A stretch of 64,000 bases of DNA. Source: Rhytidiadelphus loreus (taxonomy: Eukaryota > Streptophyta > Bryopsida > Hypnales > Hylocomiaceae). This document shows, in pieces, positions 33,034 to 44,262 of this stretch; position 1 is the first letter of the stretch; each line of letters opens with the position of its first letter. The notes under the pieces were generated by a model. It worked only from the letters and a program-made list of their open reading frames with translations, did no database searches and was not told the origin of the DNA. The stretch covers positions 62,001 to 126,000 of the forward strand of contig OX344764.1 of NCBI GenBank assembly GCA_947034895.1, read 5' to 3'. Position numbers and translations under genes: made by a program.

Positions 33034-34890
33034 GCATTCTTTTCTGTATTTCCCGGCATGTTTCTCGGAAGTTCGGATAACAGCTCGACTTTAGTAGTTG
33101 TTGTACACACAAAACAAACCTCCACAAAAGAGTGGACATGAGACCATATGTTTCACTTGTTCCATTGATGAACAAGAACCTAACAACCCAAACAAAGCAA
33201 CAAGCAGTAATACATAAAGTATCACAGATTACGCAAAGTAATACACACCACTACCATGTAACCGGCTACTAATTTCTTGGTTGTTGACAAAGCTATGCAA
33301 TTCTACACTCTCCGCACTCCATTACAAGTACGCATCCCTCATTACTTGCGGTTCAGAAAGAAAACAGTGTGATGTGAGGCGACACACTCTGCGTGTTCTA
33401 AAGTTCACAGGATGCATGAAGCATTCACTCTGGAAAAGGAACAGATAGAGAACAAGTGAAGGTAGTTGCAGCAGAGACCCTGCAAGGGAAAATGTAGAAG
33501 AAAAACAATGTCAACGGAGCCAATAGGGGAGACGCATTTTCCAACAATGTTTGAGCGGAAAATGTAGAGTGCAAAAATCCGAAGTTCAAAATTCCCTCCA
33601 CGTCCCGACTTTCCAGTGCACATGGGTCATGTGAGCAGTATCAAGGCGCTTTTGTAGCTTTCCGCCATCGACTTTTCAATTTATGACTACCGGCCAAAAA
33701 AAGATAGTTCTCCACATGCACAGCTACTACCTTTGACTTTCCAGCACTTCCGTCCCGTATTCAGGAGATTCCTAGCACTTTTTAGTGTACTTAGGGAATG
33801 GCTTTTCCCACGCCATTTCCCCCATTCCTCGGATGTAGTAATTTTGGCTCCATGTTCAGGAAATCTACATGTACACGGTTCGGGATTTAGGATTCTTAGA
33901 GTTTAGGGTCCAATATTCTAAAGGTTTACGAATTATAGAATTTAGGGGTTCACAGGTACTCAAGTTGTAGAGTGTCTTACATATATTAGAAGTTGAATAA
34001 ATATAAAACTATAAATATGTATTTGGAAAAGAATTTTTTTTAAGCGTAGACCACTAAATTATAATATCTGAACCCTTAAACCCTAAATCTTAACTTTAAG
34101 CCCTAAGAAAACTAAACTTTAAGCCGCCCACATTTATTGTAACTTCAAATTTACACTGACATCATGAATGGTCCAAAATCATGAAACCTAAGCCCCTAAA
34201 CCCTAGGCCATAACACTTTATTGTGAATCCTTCAAGCGTATGAACCCTAAACTTTAAGCCACCCAAATTTATCATAACTTCAAAATTACATAGACATAAT
34301 GAATGGTTCACAAAGTTGTGAAATAATTGACGTCTTGCTAAATGCTTAGTTTTCCCATAATTACGTTTGTTCAATCATATACAACCAATTGAACCAAATG
34401 ATTAAACTGAAGTGAAGCAAGTATAAAATAAACTAATTGTTTGGTTTTAATTTATGAAGTAATAGCCAGTTCCACAAAGTAACCTTCTAGAATTAAAGAT
34501 GTCTGGAAGTTTAGGAAACCCAAGGTAGCGAAGAAATTTGGTCAATTTTTATTATATAACAATACTAACACTATATTCATTAAAATGAGAGATTTCCATG
34601 AAAATGAGAGGTCCAAAACTCATTATTTTTTATGAATATACCAAAATTTGTACTCTATGGAGAGTCAAAAGCGATACATCAATACAAGAAACACATATGC
34701 AAGTACAAGTTCTTTATGAAAAGTATGGAATTTATTGATAATTCCCATCAAATATACAATTTATAGTGTATACACTATAGAATGACACTCAAAACTATAC
34801 AACGAGTACTCTTGGTAGCATAGTACAAGGAACTTGAAGACTGTGCTGGAGGCATCACCACCATTGCAAGTGGATTGCGTTGAAAGAAGT
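33034..34890. other. Intergenic, with degenerate CCCTAAA-like and short direct repeats
   Basis: No gene seen. Scattered TTTAGGG/CCCTAAA-like heptamers at 33890-34260 are too degenerate and interspersed to be telomeric. A ~60-bp segment (AAACTTTAAGCCGCCCACAT...) at 34115-34175 recurs at 34249-34310. Confidence 0.5.
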
Positions 34891-34904
34891 GGCTTTTGTG
34901 TGTA

Positions 34905-35190
34905 GAGAACAAAGGCTTCATGACATCAAGGTCTTACAACTCACTGAATGCACAGTTGAACCTGAAAGCAGAACATGAGAAAGTAAACATTATATAATCC
35001 AACTCACTCCTTCTCGTCAAGTACTCTCACACACCACAATATCCAAAGAGCAATGTATGAGTGTACTTGACGAGTAGGGGTAAGACTTGAATTATATAAT
35101 TTTTGCTTTGTCCTTTTCTACTTCCAAGTTCAGTTGTGCACTCAATCGGTTTGAAGACCATGATGTCATGAAGCCTTCACTCTATGGACA
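34905..35190. repeat. Large imperfect palindrome
   Basis: Left segments AAGGCTTCATGACATCAAGG, CACAGTTGAACCTG and CTCGTCAAGTACTCTCACAC reappear reversed and complemented at 35060-35190, in mirrored order, around a centre at about 35040. The arms are about 115-130 bp and imperfect. It is probably a foldback element; a hairpin RNA source is also possible. Confidence 0.75.
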
Positions 35191-35629
35191 CCGTGGTCTC
35201 CACATCCCAACGTCCTACTTCTAATGGTGCAGATGTCTACAACACTTTCTCCACAAAACCTGTACATTGCTAAGACATCCATCGTCATCCAAAAATTACA
35301 TATGGATTCTAGGCTTCACAATAGCCTAGTATAATGAATCCAAAGTTCTGTAATATTCAAAATTATTTGAGGGTATTTGGTATTGTACTCTACATGCCCA
35401 CTATAATGATCAAAAGAGACATGGGTCAATTTTCTATATGTATCCACTATGAGTGGGACCTACTCTTCAACTGCTCCAATGCCTTGAATATTTCAAGCCC
35501 TCGACTGTATCCACCATTATTCGCAGACCTTTGGTACACGATCTCCTGCAATTGCTTCTTCAACGACTCTTGCTCCCAAGCATCCCATGGACGGTGACTA
35601 CCTACAAGCTACGCTTCTCCAATAAACAC
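35191..35629. other. Intergenic between two foldback elements
   Basis: No supported gene. The frame at 35334-35597 shows no recognisable motif. Confidence 0.4.
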
Positions 35630-35932
35630 GATATTCGTTGTTTTGGGAGAATTCTATGATTTTGGGAGTATGCAGTTCAGTGCAGTTCGCGCTGATCTGC
35701 ACCACAGATTGGAAAACTGAAATTTTCGAATGGCCATAACTTACTCAAATTTTGTCCAAACTAGGCATATGAGGTGTTTTTTGACATCTACAGATTGCCT
35801 CATATGCCCAGTTTGGACAAAATTTGAGTAAGTTATGGCCATTCGAAAATTCCAGTTTCCCAATCTGTAATTCAGATCAACGCAAACCGACGTAAATTGG
35901 GAGATAGGAAAACTCCCAAAATAACGAATATC
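35630..35932. mobile_element. Foldback MITE, 303 bp
   Basis: Terminal inverted repeats GATATTCGTTGTTTTGGGAG / CTCCCAAAATAACGAATATC (one mismatch). Inside is a much longer inverted repeat of about 70 bp per arm (CAGATTGG-AAACTG...TTTGTCCAAACT and its complement) around a ~20-nt loop near 35785. No coding capacity. It sits at the 3' end of the companion exon of the FCP1-like pseudogene and may truncate it. Confidence 0.85.
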
Positions 35933-36486
35933 ATGCTAATATGAGTCTGGCACCGGCGTTTAGCAACACCCATTGACCTACACTTGGGTACAAGAGGCAA
36001 TACACCCTCGGACATGGTTGCCTTCGCTTCATATATACAAGAACTCCGAGATCTCTTTACTTGCACGGCATTTGACGATGAAGGGTGTCGCGGAAGCGAA
36101 GTGGTAAGAATTGGGCACACTTGACATATCCCACCTTCAACCTCCAGCTTCAATCCTGTTAGAGTGTCAGGACATCTGTCTTCCTCGTAAAGCTTTCTTT
36201 GAGCCACTCTTTCAGAAGAAATTGGTGAAGTAGGTTGGCCTCTAGATCACAGCGGCGAAGGGGAGCAAGAAATACGCGGAAGTGGTCTCCCACTAGGAGG
36301 ACTGTCGACCACGTTGTCCTCAATAGGCTTGGTCGAGAAGTCCATGGTTGAATTTGCCGTGGCTGCCAAACAAAGGAAATTTCCGGTGCTCAGAATGATA
36401 AATTCCCCGAAGTCCAAGATGGAGTCTACCGATGCAGCGCAAGCCAATCCATCATCATGGACATTTGTCTCCGAGATGCTCAACAT
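35933..36486 (-). pseudogene. Companion exon of FCP1-like gene, copy 1
   Basis: Begins after an acceptor TTTTAATCAG at about 36487 and encodes GLACAASVDSILDFGEFIIL, then TGNFLCLAATANSTMDFST and DNVVDSPPSGRP. This matches 60958-61575 closely. After SCSPSPL it hits a stop at 36247, yet recognisable sequence (RKLYEED, VKRSR) continues in other registers up to the foldback MITE at 35932, so it is frame-damaged. Function unknown. It is always downstream of the FCP1-like exon here. Confidence 0.7.
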
Positions 36487-36647
36487 CTGATTAAAAAGTC
36501 CAGTTTAGAAAAAAGACCGAACCAAATTTGCAGAAACATTGATCTTAAACAAGTTGACTTAACAACGCACAAAGTAACCAAAAATCGTTAGAAAGTCCTA
36601 ACCAATGTAAACAATTTGCATATATAAGTATGTAAGACATCCATGTA

Positions 36648-36743
36648 CACTTCAAGTCGGACCAAGCTAAACTGCATTAGTCGACAAACATGAGCTATGA
36701 CATACATATATTCACTTCAGGTCGGATTGAGCTAAAATGCACT
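36648..36743. repeat. Two TTCAGGT-type dyads in FCP1-like copy 1 spacer
   Basis: CACTTCAAGTCGG...AAGCTAAACTGCAT (36648-36678) and TTCAGGTCGG...AGCTAAAATGCAC (to 36743), 65 bp apart. They belong to the same dyad family as 43171-44262 and 54155-55031. Confidence 0.7.
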
Positions 36744-36798
36744 AGAAGACCACAAATGAGAATTCATGAACATTACCTAAACTCTCCTAGACAACGAC

Positions 36799-37599
36799 CT
36801 AGCATAAACTAGAAGATGCATGAACTGCTTCCATGAGCTTGTTGTATTCCTTTCGATTCCTTTCGTCGCAAAGCATTCGACGCCCGATTCTTCTTGGCCC
36901 GTTTTCCTTGAATGCCTTCAAACCCATGTCTCGAGCAACGTGAAGGCGTTGAAACCAAGGCAACAGAACATCAAGTAGGAACAAGTCCCTTGGACCAATT
37001 CCTTTATAACTCCACAAATCTGGAAGTATGACATTCTCAAGCTTGTTCATTATATGTTTGATGGGACTGTCGTCTACAATGATGGTATTTGCAACCGAGA
37101 AGCTTCCTTTGGAGCCTTTGAACAACATGTCCAGATTCTTTAAAAACAAGTCCTTGTCTGTCCTAAGCTCCTTGAAAGAGACCAACCTCCCCAATCTTTC
37201 CCGTTGTTTCAGTGTCTGGCATGAGTCTTGCCCTAGTATATGAAAGGATGACCCTACGTCTCGGAAAAGGTATTGACAAATCATTTCAATAGTGGACTTC
37301 TTCATGGAGCTTCACACTGAAACGATTGCAACTTTTCCTATCTCTGATAGGAAATTGGAGCAATTGGGTTGCACCCAGACGGCCTTGGGTCCAAATACCG
37401 CGGGTTTGGTTGCGGAGTGTGGCTGTGAGAAGTCTCTGACTTTTTTGTGCAACAATCCCTTAGACTTCCAATCTTCGCAGACACATAGAATGCCATTTAG
37501 GTCCAGGATGACATTGATCCACTTGTCCGCCACCTTGGACTTGAATGGGTGACTGACGCCCTCCGAAGATCCTCCACGAACAGATGGAGGACTGGATTC
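36799..37599 (-). pseudogene. FCP1/NIF-type phosphatase-like gene, copy 1, one nonsense codon
   Basis: Exon starts after GATAGTAG at 37599, in frame with ESSPPSVRGGSSEGVSHPFK and matching copy 2. HAD motif I is LDLNGILC: the first Asp is kept, but Asn replaces the second Asp of DxDx(T/V). Motif III-like IIVDDSPIKH is present. At 37312-37314 the codon is TGA where copy 2 has TGG (SVWSSMKK), a G-to-A nonsense change. It ends with RRMLCDERNRKEYNKLMEAV. FCP1/SCP proteins dephosphorylate proteins such as the RNA polymerase II tail; loss of the second Asp makes catalysis doubtful here. Confidence 0.8.
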
Positions 37600-37698
37600 C
37601 TACTATCAAATGGAAGAACGCGTAGATAGTTATAATCTTGCACTCTTCTTTTACAATCAGGAACACATTGATATGAAGTCAGAACCTGAAGATGCATG

Positions 37699-37930
37699 CA
37701 CTATAAGAAACCCGTGTTTTTAGTGGCGTTTCTGAAAAACGGGGATTGTTTTTCTGGACATCACTTAGTCAAAGGTTTTCAAGGTTTAGGAGGCCCATAT
37801 CTGGTGCACGTTTCGGAAGACGCATCGATGTCTGGGCACAAACATGGTTATGTTTTTCCCGACAAAGATGTTTTTGCTGACATTGAATTGAATGTCTGCA
37901 TGTTTTCAAAAACGCAGTTGTAGACAAGCC
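37699..37930 (+). mobile_element. CACTA-like terminus (tentative)
   Basis: CACTATAAGAAACCCGTGTT resembles the CACTACAAGAAAA terminus of plant CACTA elements and is followed by short subterminal-like repeats (TTTTTAGTGGCGTTTCTG, AAAAACGGGG). It begins exactly where homology between the 5' flanks of the two FCP1-like genes ends. No opposite terminus was found. Confidence 0.35.
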
Positions 37931-39160
37931 CTTGCCACGTCAGCTACGAGGTTCCTTTTGACTGTAGTAAAGTATTTGGAAGTAACCACAGTTTCACAGT
38001 AAAAGCTGACCAGTGGTAAAAAAACAGTGGTCAAATAGTGGACCTATATGCTTTCATTTTTTTTTCTTCAGGCATTTATTTCTGCTGGATCCACTGAAAT
38101 TTTAAGCATCTAAGAAGACCCAAGCGCATACATTTATGCGGCTAAGGCAACAGTTAGAGTCATTGCCAAATAAATAATTTTAAACACATAATTTGTAATC
38201 ACTTAAGAAGTTCGTGGACCACCTTTTTAGCAACAATAATTAGTTAAATTCTACATAAAAATCTTGGGTTCACTTCTGGTGAAAAAAAATTCCTACACCA
38301 ATGACTTCTGCCTATTCAGAAGTAGCAACTTCTTTTGTGTGTGCCAACTCATGAGCCCTTCCATAGTTCCATTCTTTCTCTTGTACCCAAAAAAAGAAAC
38401 TTAAATGTTTTTGTTCATTTCAGCGAAGAAGGTCCACATTTCAGTGAATTAGACCTTTATTTTAACATTATTTAATTTTAGAATTATATGTCGCATTTGT
38501 TCAATTGACGCTCCGTGTCTTCATCAAGAGTCTTTCACACATGTGTGACAGTTGTAGTGATTGAAGTTGAAGCCATGGAACATGAAGAAGAAAAAACGTG
38601 TCCGTTGTCTTTTTAGAATTGAGAGATACAAATTCTATGAACCATTAAACAAATGTCAATATTTAGGAAAGGAATTTTAAGTGTACAAAGAAGATGTAAA
38701 TACTGATTTCCTACATGATGGTGGTGGAAAAAAATGGGGATACATTGTACTCACTAATTAAGTAAATGTACTTCATCCCTTGAAGGACTGCATTGTGTTT
38801 CTTGATAACAAATCAATTTCCGATCATTTTTTTGGCATGTCATTTTTTAAATGTCATTTTTGCAATGTCCACATTATATTACATGTGATGAAATAGTAAC
38901 TTCAAGGCCCCACATGTTCCAAAAACACTATATTCAATATTTTGAGAGGTTTGGAGTCTCTCAAAATAATATTGTCCATTTAGACTATATACAATGAATT
39001 ATAATGTTAGCCAGTTTAGGCGGGCAAACACTAAATTTGCTAGTTGTAATGTGCAATTTCCATTAAAATGAGAGTCCCGTGAGTGATCGAATGTTCAATT
39101 AGATGTATATGTTTTAAGATAAATGTTCTGATTAATATAAATAAAGATTTTGCAATCTTC
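37931..39160. other. AT-rich intergenic
   Basis: No gene, RNA or tandem repeat seen. Confidence 0.5.
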
Positions 39161-39166
39161 TGAACA

Positions 39167-39281
39167 CCAAGTCATGAGCTCCACGGTTGGTTGTAAGGGG
39201 TTGTTTATCTCATTGAAGCGGTCCGGGTTCGATTCCCGTGGAATTCGTATGAGCGCATGAGAGAAAAAACATGACTTGGTG
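39167..39281 (+). repeat. tRNA-derived SINE-like sequence
   Basis: It has a good pol III B box (GGTTCGATTCC, about 39230) with a loose A-box-like GAGCTCCACGGTTGG about 50 bp upstream, resembling plant Au-type SINE heads. It is bracketed by a perfect 12-bp inverted repeat CACCAAGTCATG / CATGACTTGGTG. It cannot be folded into a sound tRNA cloverleaf, so it is not a tRNA gene. Confidence 0.45.
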
Positions 39282-39597
39282 CTGCTAAGTGAGCTTTGCA
39301 GGCAGGAAAATTGTAACAACCAACCAGCCCCCTATCCAAACTTGTGACAAGTGCTCAACACGTTAACATAATAAAGAGTGGTTATACCCACTACCTTTTT
39401 CTTCAATCGTATTACATTTTCAAATTGACTTTAGACAGATATTAAGCTAGTAAAATAACATGAAATATCCAGAAAAGAGTATGTGCAAACTTGAAATAGT
39501 AAATATATTTATATAAATTTGAAGATTAAAACATAATCAATATCCAATATATCAATTTAACATACTATTACTAATTTCACGATAATATTCCACAAAA

Positions 39598-42500
39598 TCA
39601 AGTATACGAAGCCAAGCTTTGGTTGATGACTTCAATTTGAGCTGTAGGAATCTTGATCCTGCATTCGCGGGTACCTCTTCTGTTCTGGGACTTCCATGCT
39701 GTCATCAAAGCATTTGTTTCTTCCCATAGCGGTGGTTCGGTTTCATCAACCTTCCAACGTAAACCTCTTTCACTGTCCCATCCTGTATAGAAGTCACGAA
39801 CATCCTGATTCCTTGATGTTGGACAGAAGTATTGAATGAGCACGCAATTCGGCTTCTCAGGATTACAATTGGGATCAGACAACGCCCTTGCAATCCAAAC
39901 CGGTCGACTGTCACCATCTGCAGGTCGGATTGCAACAAAATAGCCTTCAAAGAGATCCCGACCCACCCTAAAGGATGGTTGTGGGCGTCCACGTAAAGGC
40001 CCAACATAGGCCTCATCTACTCCAAACTCTTCACGATCTTCACCATCATCTTGTAACTGATCCTCTAGAGTTGCTTGAATCCGAGTAGTTGGCCAAAAAC
40101 CGTCCTTTAAATTAGTAGAAGCAGGTAATGGTTCTTGCAACGCCACCTTCACATCACGCCAGTAGTGTACCAAATGCTCATAGCGTCTTCGATATTCTCC
40201 AGTAACGTCAACATTGCATAACTTCTCCCAATACTTCACAAAGCCAGATATACCTTTCAAAATGTCATCCACCCCTCTCATTTCCTTCAACAAAATTGGC
40301 AACGGCTCTCCACGGGGCCACAAACTATGCCCCTCCGAATCTTCTTTCCACAACTTAATACCTCTACCATCCTCCCCTAACCAATCCACGTCAGTGCACA
40401 ACAATTTGTACTTCATGACCGGACATCCCGTTGAATCTAGGTAGAACTTCACTTGTTGTGGTTTTGTGTGTCCAACCAGAGTCTCATCACCATCCACAAA
40501 TGCACCTGCAATGAATCCTTTGAAATCGGGCACTTCTTCTATGAGGTGAGGGATAGTAGGAATGGACTCCACGTCCATAAACGACTTCATCAACATCGGG
40601 ATTGTTGGAAAGTTCTCCTTTTTCAATAGCATGCTCCATTTTCCAAACAACGCGTCAACTAGGGGAGGACACTCTCACTACATTTGGGGTACCTACGTGT
40701 GGCGGTGGAAAAAGTAATTCATGTAATTCACCTTGAATAAACTATAATTTCATTCTAAAATTTTGAGCTTTGTTTAACAATGACTAAAGGTTTCTATTGA
40801 CAAAAAATTCAATTCCAAATAACATAAGATATATTGTCTAGAAAGGGTTGAAAAATGAACTAAAATGGCATGTTCTCCAACTAAAATATTTATAGAGCTC
40901 ACATGAAGATGACTATTGCATCAATATTCAACCAAAATAAACTTTCAATAGAAAGCTATTCTATATAATTTTTTTTTCATTTTTCAAATTTTTTTTCTTA
41001 TATAATATAGAGGTGTGAAAGTTATTTTCAGCTTTACAGTGTATCTTTTTTCTTCAAAAATTTATAACTAATTACTATTAGCACAAAAAAATACCAATAA
41101 TTCAAAACATAAACTTCTAAAGTAGTAAAATCTATCCATAATTTTTTTTTTGAAAAAGAAATTAAATTTTAAGGTGTATTACTTGTTTTACTTTTTCCGC
41201 CGCACGTAGTTTGCTAAAACATAGGGAGTGTCCTCCCCGGGCGCGTCAATGTCATCGTGTGTATGACCCACAATCATGAAGTTTACATACACTTCACGGA
41301 AGATCTTGTTCGCAACAAGTAGAGACCAAAAACAGAAAACATATCTGTTTTTGTTGTCTCCAGTAGCATTGTCCATTTGCACGTTGAGAATAGGTGGTAA
41401 AGGTGTCGCTGGAACCAAGTTATCTGGTGGTGGAGGTAGAAATGAGTTGCACATCTCTGTACCCTTCAACACCGCTGTGAATAAATTTGTTGAGCCCGAC
41501 CCTACAAACAACTGTCGAGAAGACGACTTTGGTGGCAATTCAAGATCTCGCAACAACTTTGCCATAGAACCTATGGTATAGTTTGAATCATGGGGAAAGA
41601 GGTCCAATCCATAATGAGCATAACGGACATCAGCATGACCATGTGCAATCATGCCAGTGACAGACAAAGGCAACTTCATGAGGCCATCGAGGTCTTTACT
41701 TTTGTGGGAGAAGACCGGGGAAGCAGTTTTGGCATGATCCATCTTGTCGTGCATAATCGTAAGGCATTCATGCGGAAAATTATGTGACTGGTAGCGATTT
41801 GCGTAGTACAACTCCCTGTGAGCACGTGCAATAGCAAGATGCTTGTCCAACCTAATGGACCACTTCATAGCAGATTGAGATCCAGCAAGAGCACCTTTCC
41901 TGAGCTCTTTCAATTTGTCACAAGTAGCGCAACGAGCAAAATTGTCTCCTGGCTTCTTCACTTCATACTCAGAGAACCTTGAAGATCGAATCTTGCTCAA
42001 GCTTGAAATTGAAACCTCCTTCAATCCAAAAGCAGCATTAGTTTCATTGATTGCTTTCATCTGACCCTTCCATTGGAAGGTAGCTGGCAATATCCTAGAC
42101 ACGACTTTGTCTCCAGACTTCAAAGTTCGTGTACGATGTGGCATGTGATCCGCTTCCTTATCAAGGATGCACTTCAAAGTAGCAGTAGCTTGTTGAGTGT
42201 GTTTCCTAGGCTTCACCAATCCCATATTGCCATGTACTGCTACCTCCCGACCATCCTTCATGTATGTTTGGTAGCGATAGAACGTGGCCTCCGAGACCCC
42301 AAAAATATGCATCCATGCTTGCATGCACACAGGTATTTCTTCAATCATCACCATCCTTCTGCCACGTGAGTCTCGATGAACTTGTCTATGTACTTCAGTT
42401 TTCATAAAGGCTCTGTGCTTGAACGTTGAATTCCGATACATTCGTTTCCGGAAGGCTCGAATTTTGTCCCTTGGAAACGGTTGAACACAATTTTGGCTGC

Positions 42501-43026
42501 AGCAGACTTTACTAGACACCAAGTTGATAGAGTCTTGAGTGAGTAGGTCATTTGATTTGATGGCAATCTTGCGAGGAGGATTTCTTATGGTACTTGTGTA
42601 CGGTCTAGCAGATGTTGAAGATGGCGGGTTTAAGAGAGTTGCTTGCAACCGGTTGAAATTATCACGGGCCTCATGGTCATGCAAGCTTGCCCCACGACAA
42701 TGGACAAGATTTATAGGCCAAGCAACTAAAGAGTACACCTACTCTTGTGAGATATCCAATTCCGAATGTGTCTTGGAAATGAAGACTGCTACATGAGTGT
42801 CTCCAAGAGGACCGTTGCTTCCCAGCACAAGGTCAGAATCCACACTATGGCAAGTACCTTCTGCAACTAGGACGCCTGCATTGTTGTATAGAATAACGCA
42901 CTTTGTATTCCAGAGACGACGCGAAAGTCCTTCACACACTGGAATGTCAACATTCACTTCTTCAGGAATTTGGTATTCGCCATCAGAGAAGTCCATATTG
43001 TCGTCCGCTAACAAATCGGAATCCAT
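39598..43026 (-). pseudogene. DUF7869-like putative transposase, copy 2 (MITE-split, one nonsense)
   Basis: The ATG at 43026 (MDSDLLADDNMDFSDGEYQI) lies just after an acceptor-like TTTGTAG. The frame meets one TAG at 42739-42741, then continues through a CCSQNCVQPFPR Cys cluster, HTH-like FGVSEATFYRYQ, FARCATCDKLK, HDKMDHAKTASP, MIAHGHADVRYAHYG and VQMDNATGDNKNRYVF to VGHTHDDIDA. There a 583-bp MITE intervenes. The frame resumes at 40650 (FGKWSMLLKK) and runs to 39598, adding a C-terminal domain missing from copy 1. Without the MITE and one 8-bp duplication the reading frame is continuous across the site. About 940 codons in all. The leader region upstream carries seven TTCAGGT-type dyads. 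Confidence 0.8.
40651..41249. mobile_element. hAT-like MITE with 8-bp target duplication
   Basis: The element spans 40659-41241 (583 bp), flanked by CGCGTCAA at 40651-40658 and 41242-41249. The termini CTAGGGGAGGACACTC and GAGTGTCCTCCCCGGG are inverted with two mismatches. Imperfect similarity continues for about 70 bp (CTACGTG-GGCGG-GGAAAAAGTAA). An 8-bp duplication with short G-rich inverted ends is typical of hAT elements. No transposase frame inside. Confidence 0.85.
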
Positions 43027-43170
43027 GATAACTACAAATCAAAGAAGATATTACTCAGTCAGGAAAGAGGCAAATGTCGAGTTCAACAAGATGCTTCAAA
43101 AAATAATCAAGTGAACATAGGTTTACAAAAAGAAATCTAGTAGATTAAATTGAAGAATTATTTCTTTGTC

Positions 43171-44262
43171 TGCAATTCAGGTCGATAAGAGCTGAATTGT
43201 AAAGGTGTTGATTATGTTACTACAATGAAACTCTATGATGTTTATAGACATTGAGTAATTCCAACCGTAATGTAATCAGGGTTTTTGCTAGTCAATTAGT
43301 GCTGAACTGGAGGAAAAATATATTTACTGGAGATCAATTGTAAATGACATCTAAGTGAAATACATATGAGGAAAATGATTTGATTTTTTGGAAAATGTAT
43401 AATCTGCAATATTTGTGTTCAATTCTTCATAAGTAGAATGTGCAGTTTAGGTTGTTACCACCTAAACTGCACATAGAGAATTTTACTTATTTTCACATGT
43501 TCAAGACAAATAGATAAAAGACTTCAACTTACTTGGAATTAAATGCTAAATAATACTCTTGGCAATACGACCTGATTATCAAAATTAAAACTACAGTCAT
43601 CATATTTTTTATATTTTTGACACCAAACCAAAACTCTACAATGTCAACATTCACTCGTGGACATTTGCAATTCAGGTGGTAGCTACCTGAATTGCACAAT
43701 TCATTGTTCAACTTGTGAAAAAAATAACATGCTCAGACACCAATTTAACTAGGTTACATCAATGATGAAAGGAGATGAAAAATGTCTAATTATATCAAAT
43801 GCCAATTCATCCAGATCTGCTCATTAATTTTTTTTTAATTATTTTTTCACGTTCACAATTATATATCAAAAGGTTGTGCATTTCAGGTTGATACCACCTG
43901 ATTTGCACCCCGTCACCAAGAGACACACGTTTCGTCAAGGCTAGGAAAGTAAAAGAGTGTATCTTATGAAGATTACGATGTTTCACACAAGGTGTCACCA
44001 TTCAGGTTGATACGAGCTGATCTGCACAACCTATTAGACAAATATCCGGTACAAGCAGACTATGAAGGAAAAAAGTATATCCCAATAGGTTTGAAATTCA
44101 CAATGCAAGGCGTCTTAATTCAGGTTGATACGAGCTGATCTGCACAAGTCTCTAAACAATAATACAGTACTTTTCATTATAGATACATATCTAGGATTCT
44201 CGAGTGTCAAAATTATTTTATATCCTTTTCCAATTCAGGTCTTAGCGACCTGAACTGTGCAA
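43171..44262. repeat. Array of seven TTCAGGT-type dyads upstream of DUF7869-like copy 2
   Basis: Each is about 30-33 bp: arm, 7-nt spacer, inverted arm. Positions are 43171, 43440, 43666, 43876, about 43996, 44115 and 44231. The best are 43440-43472 (GTGCAGTTTAGGT / ACCTAAACTGCAC, perfect 13-bp arms) and 43666-43696 (TGCAATTCAGGT / ACCTGAATTGCA, perfect 12-bp arms). Others have AGCTGATCTGCAC as the right arm. They lie between about 0.15 and 1.2 kb upstream of the ATG at 43026, in the likely leader intron. Confidence 0.9.

Noticed and set aside
33880..34260. Telomere-like CCCTAAA/TTTAGGG heptamers
   Set aside because: Irregular, degenerate and interspersed; not a tandem telomeric tract.
39167..39281. 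tRNA gene
   Set aside because: A B box is present, but no acceptor or anticodon stem can be formed; better read as SINE-like.
43171..44262. CRISPR-like array (repeated ~30-bp units with spacers)
   Set aside because: Repeats are palindromic, degenerate and irregularly spaced in plant nuclear DNA; no cas genes. Dyads, not CRISPR.
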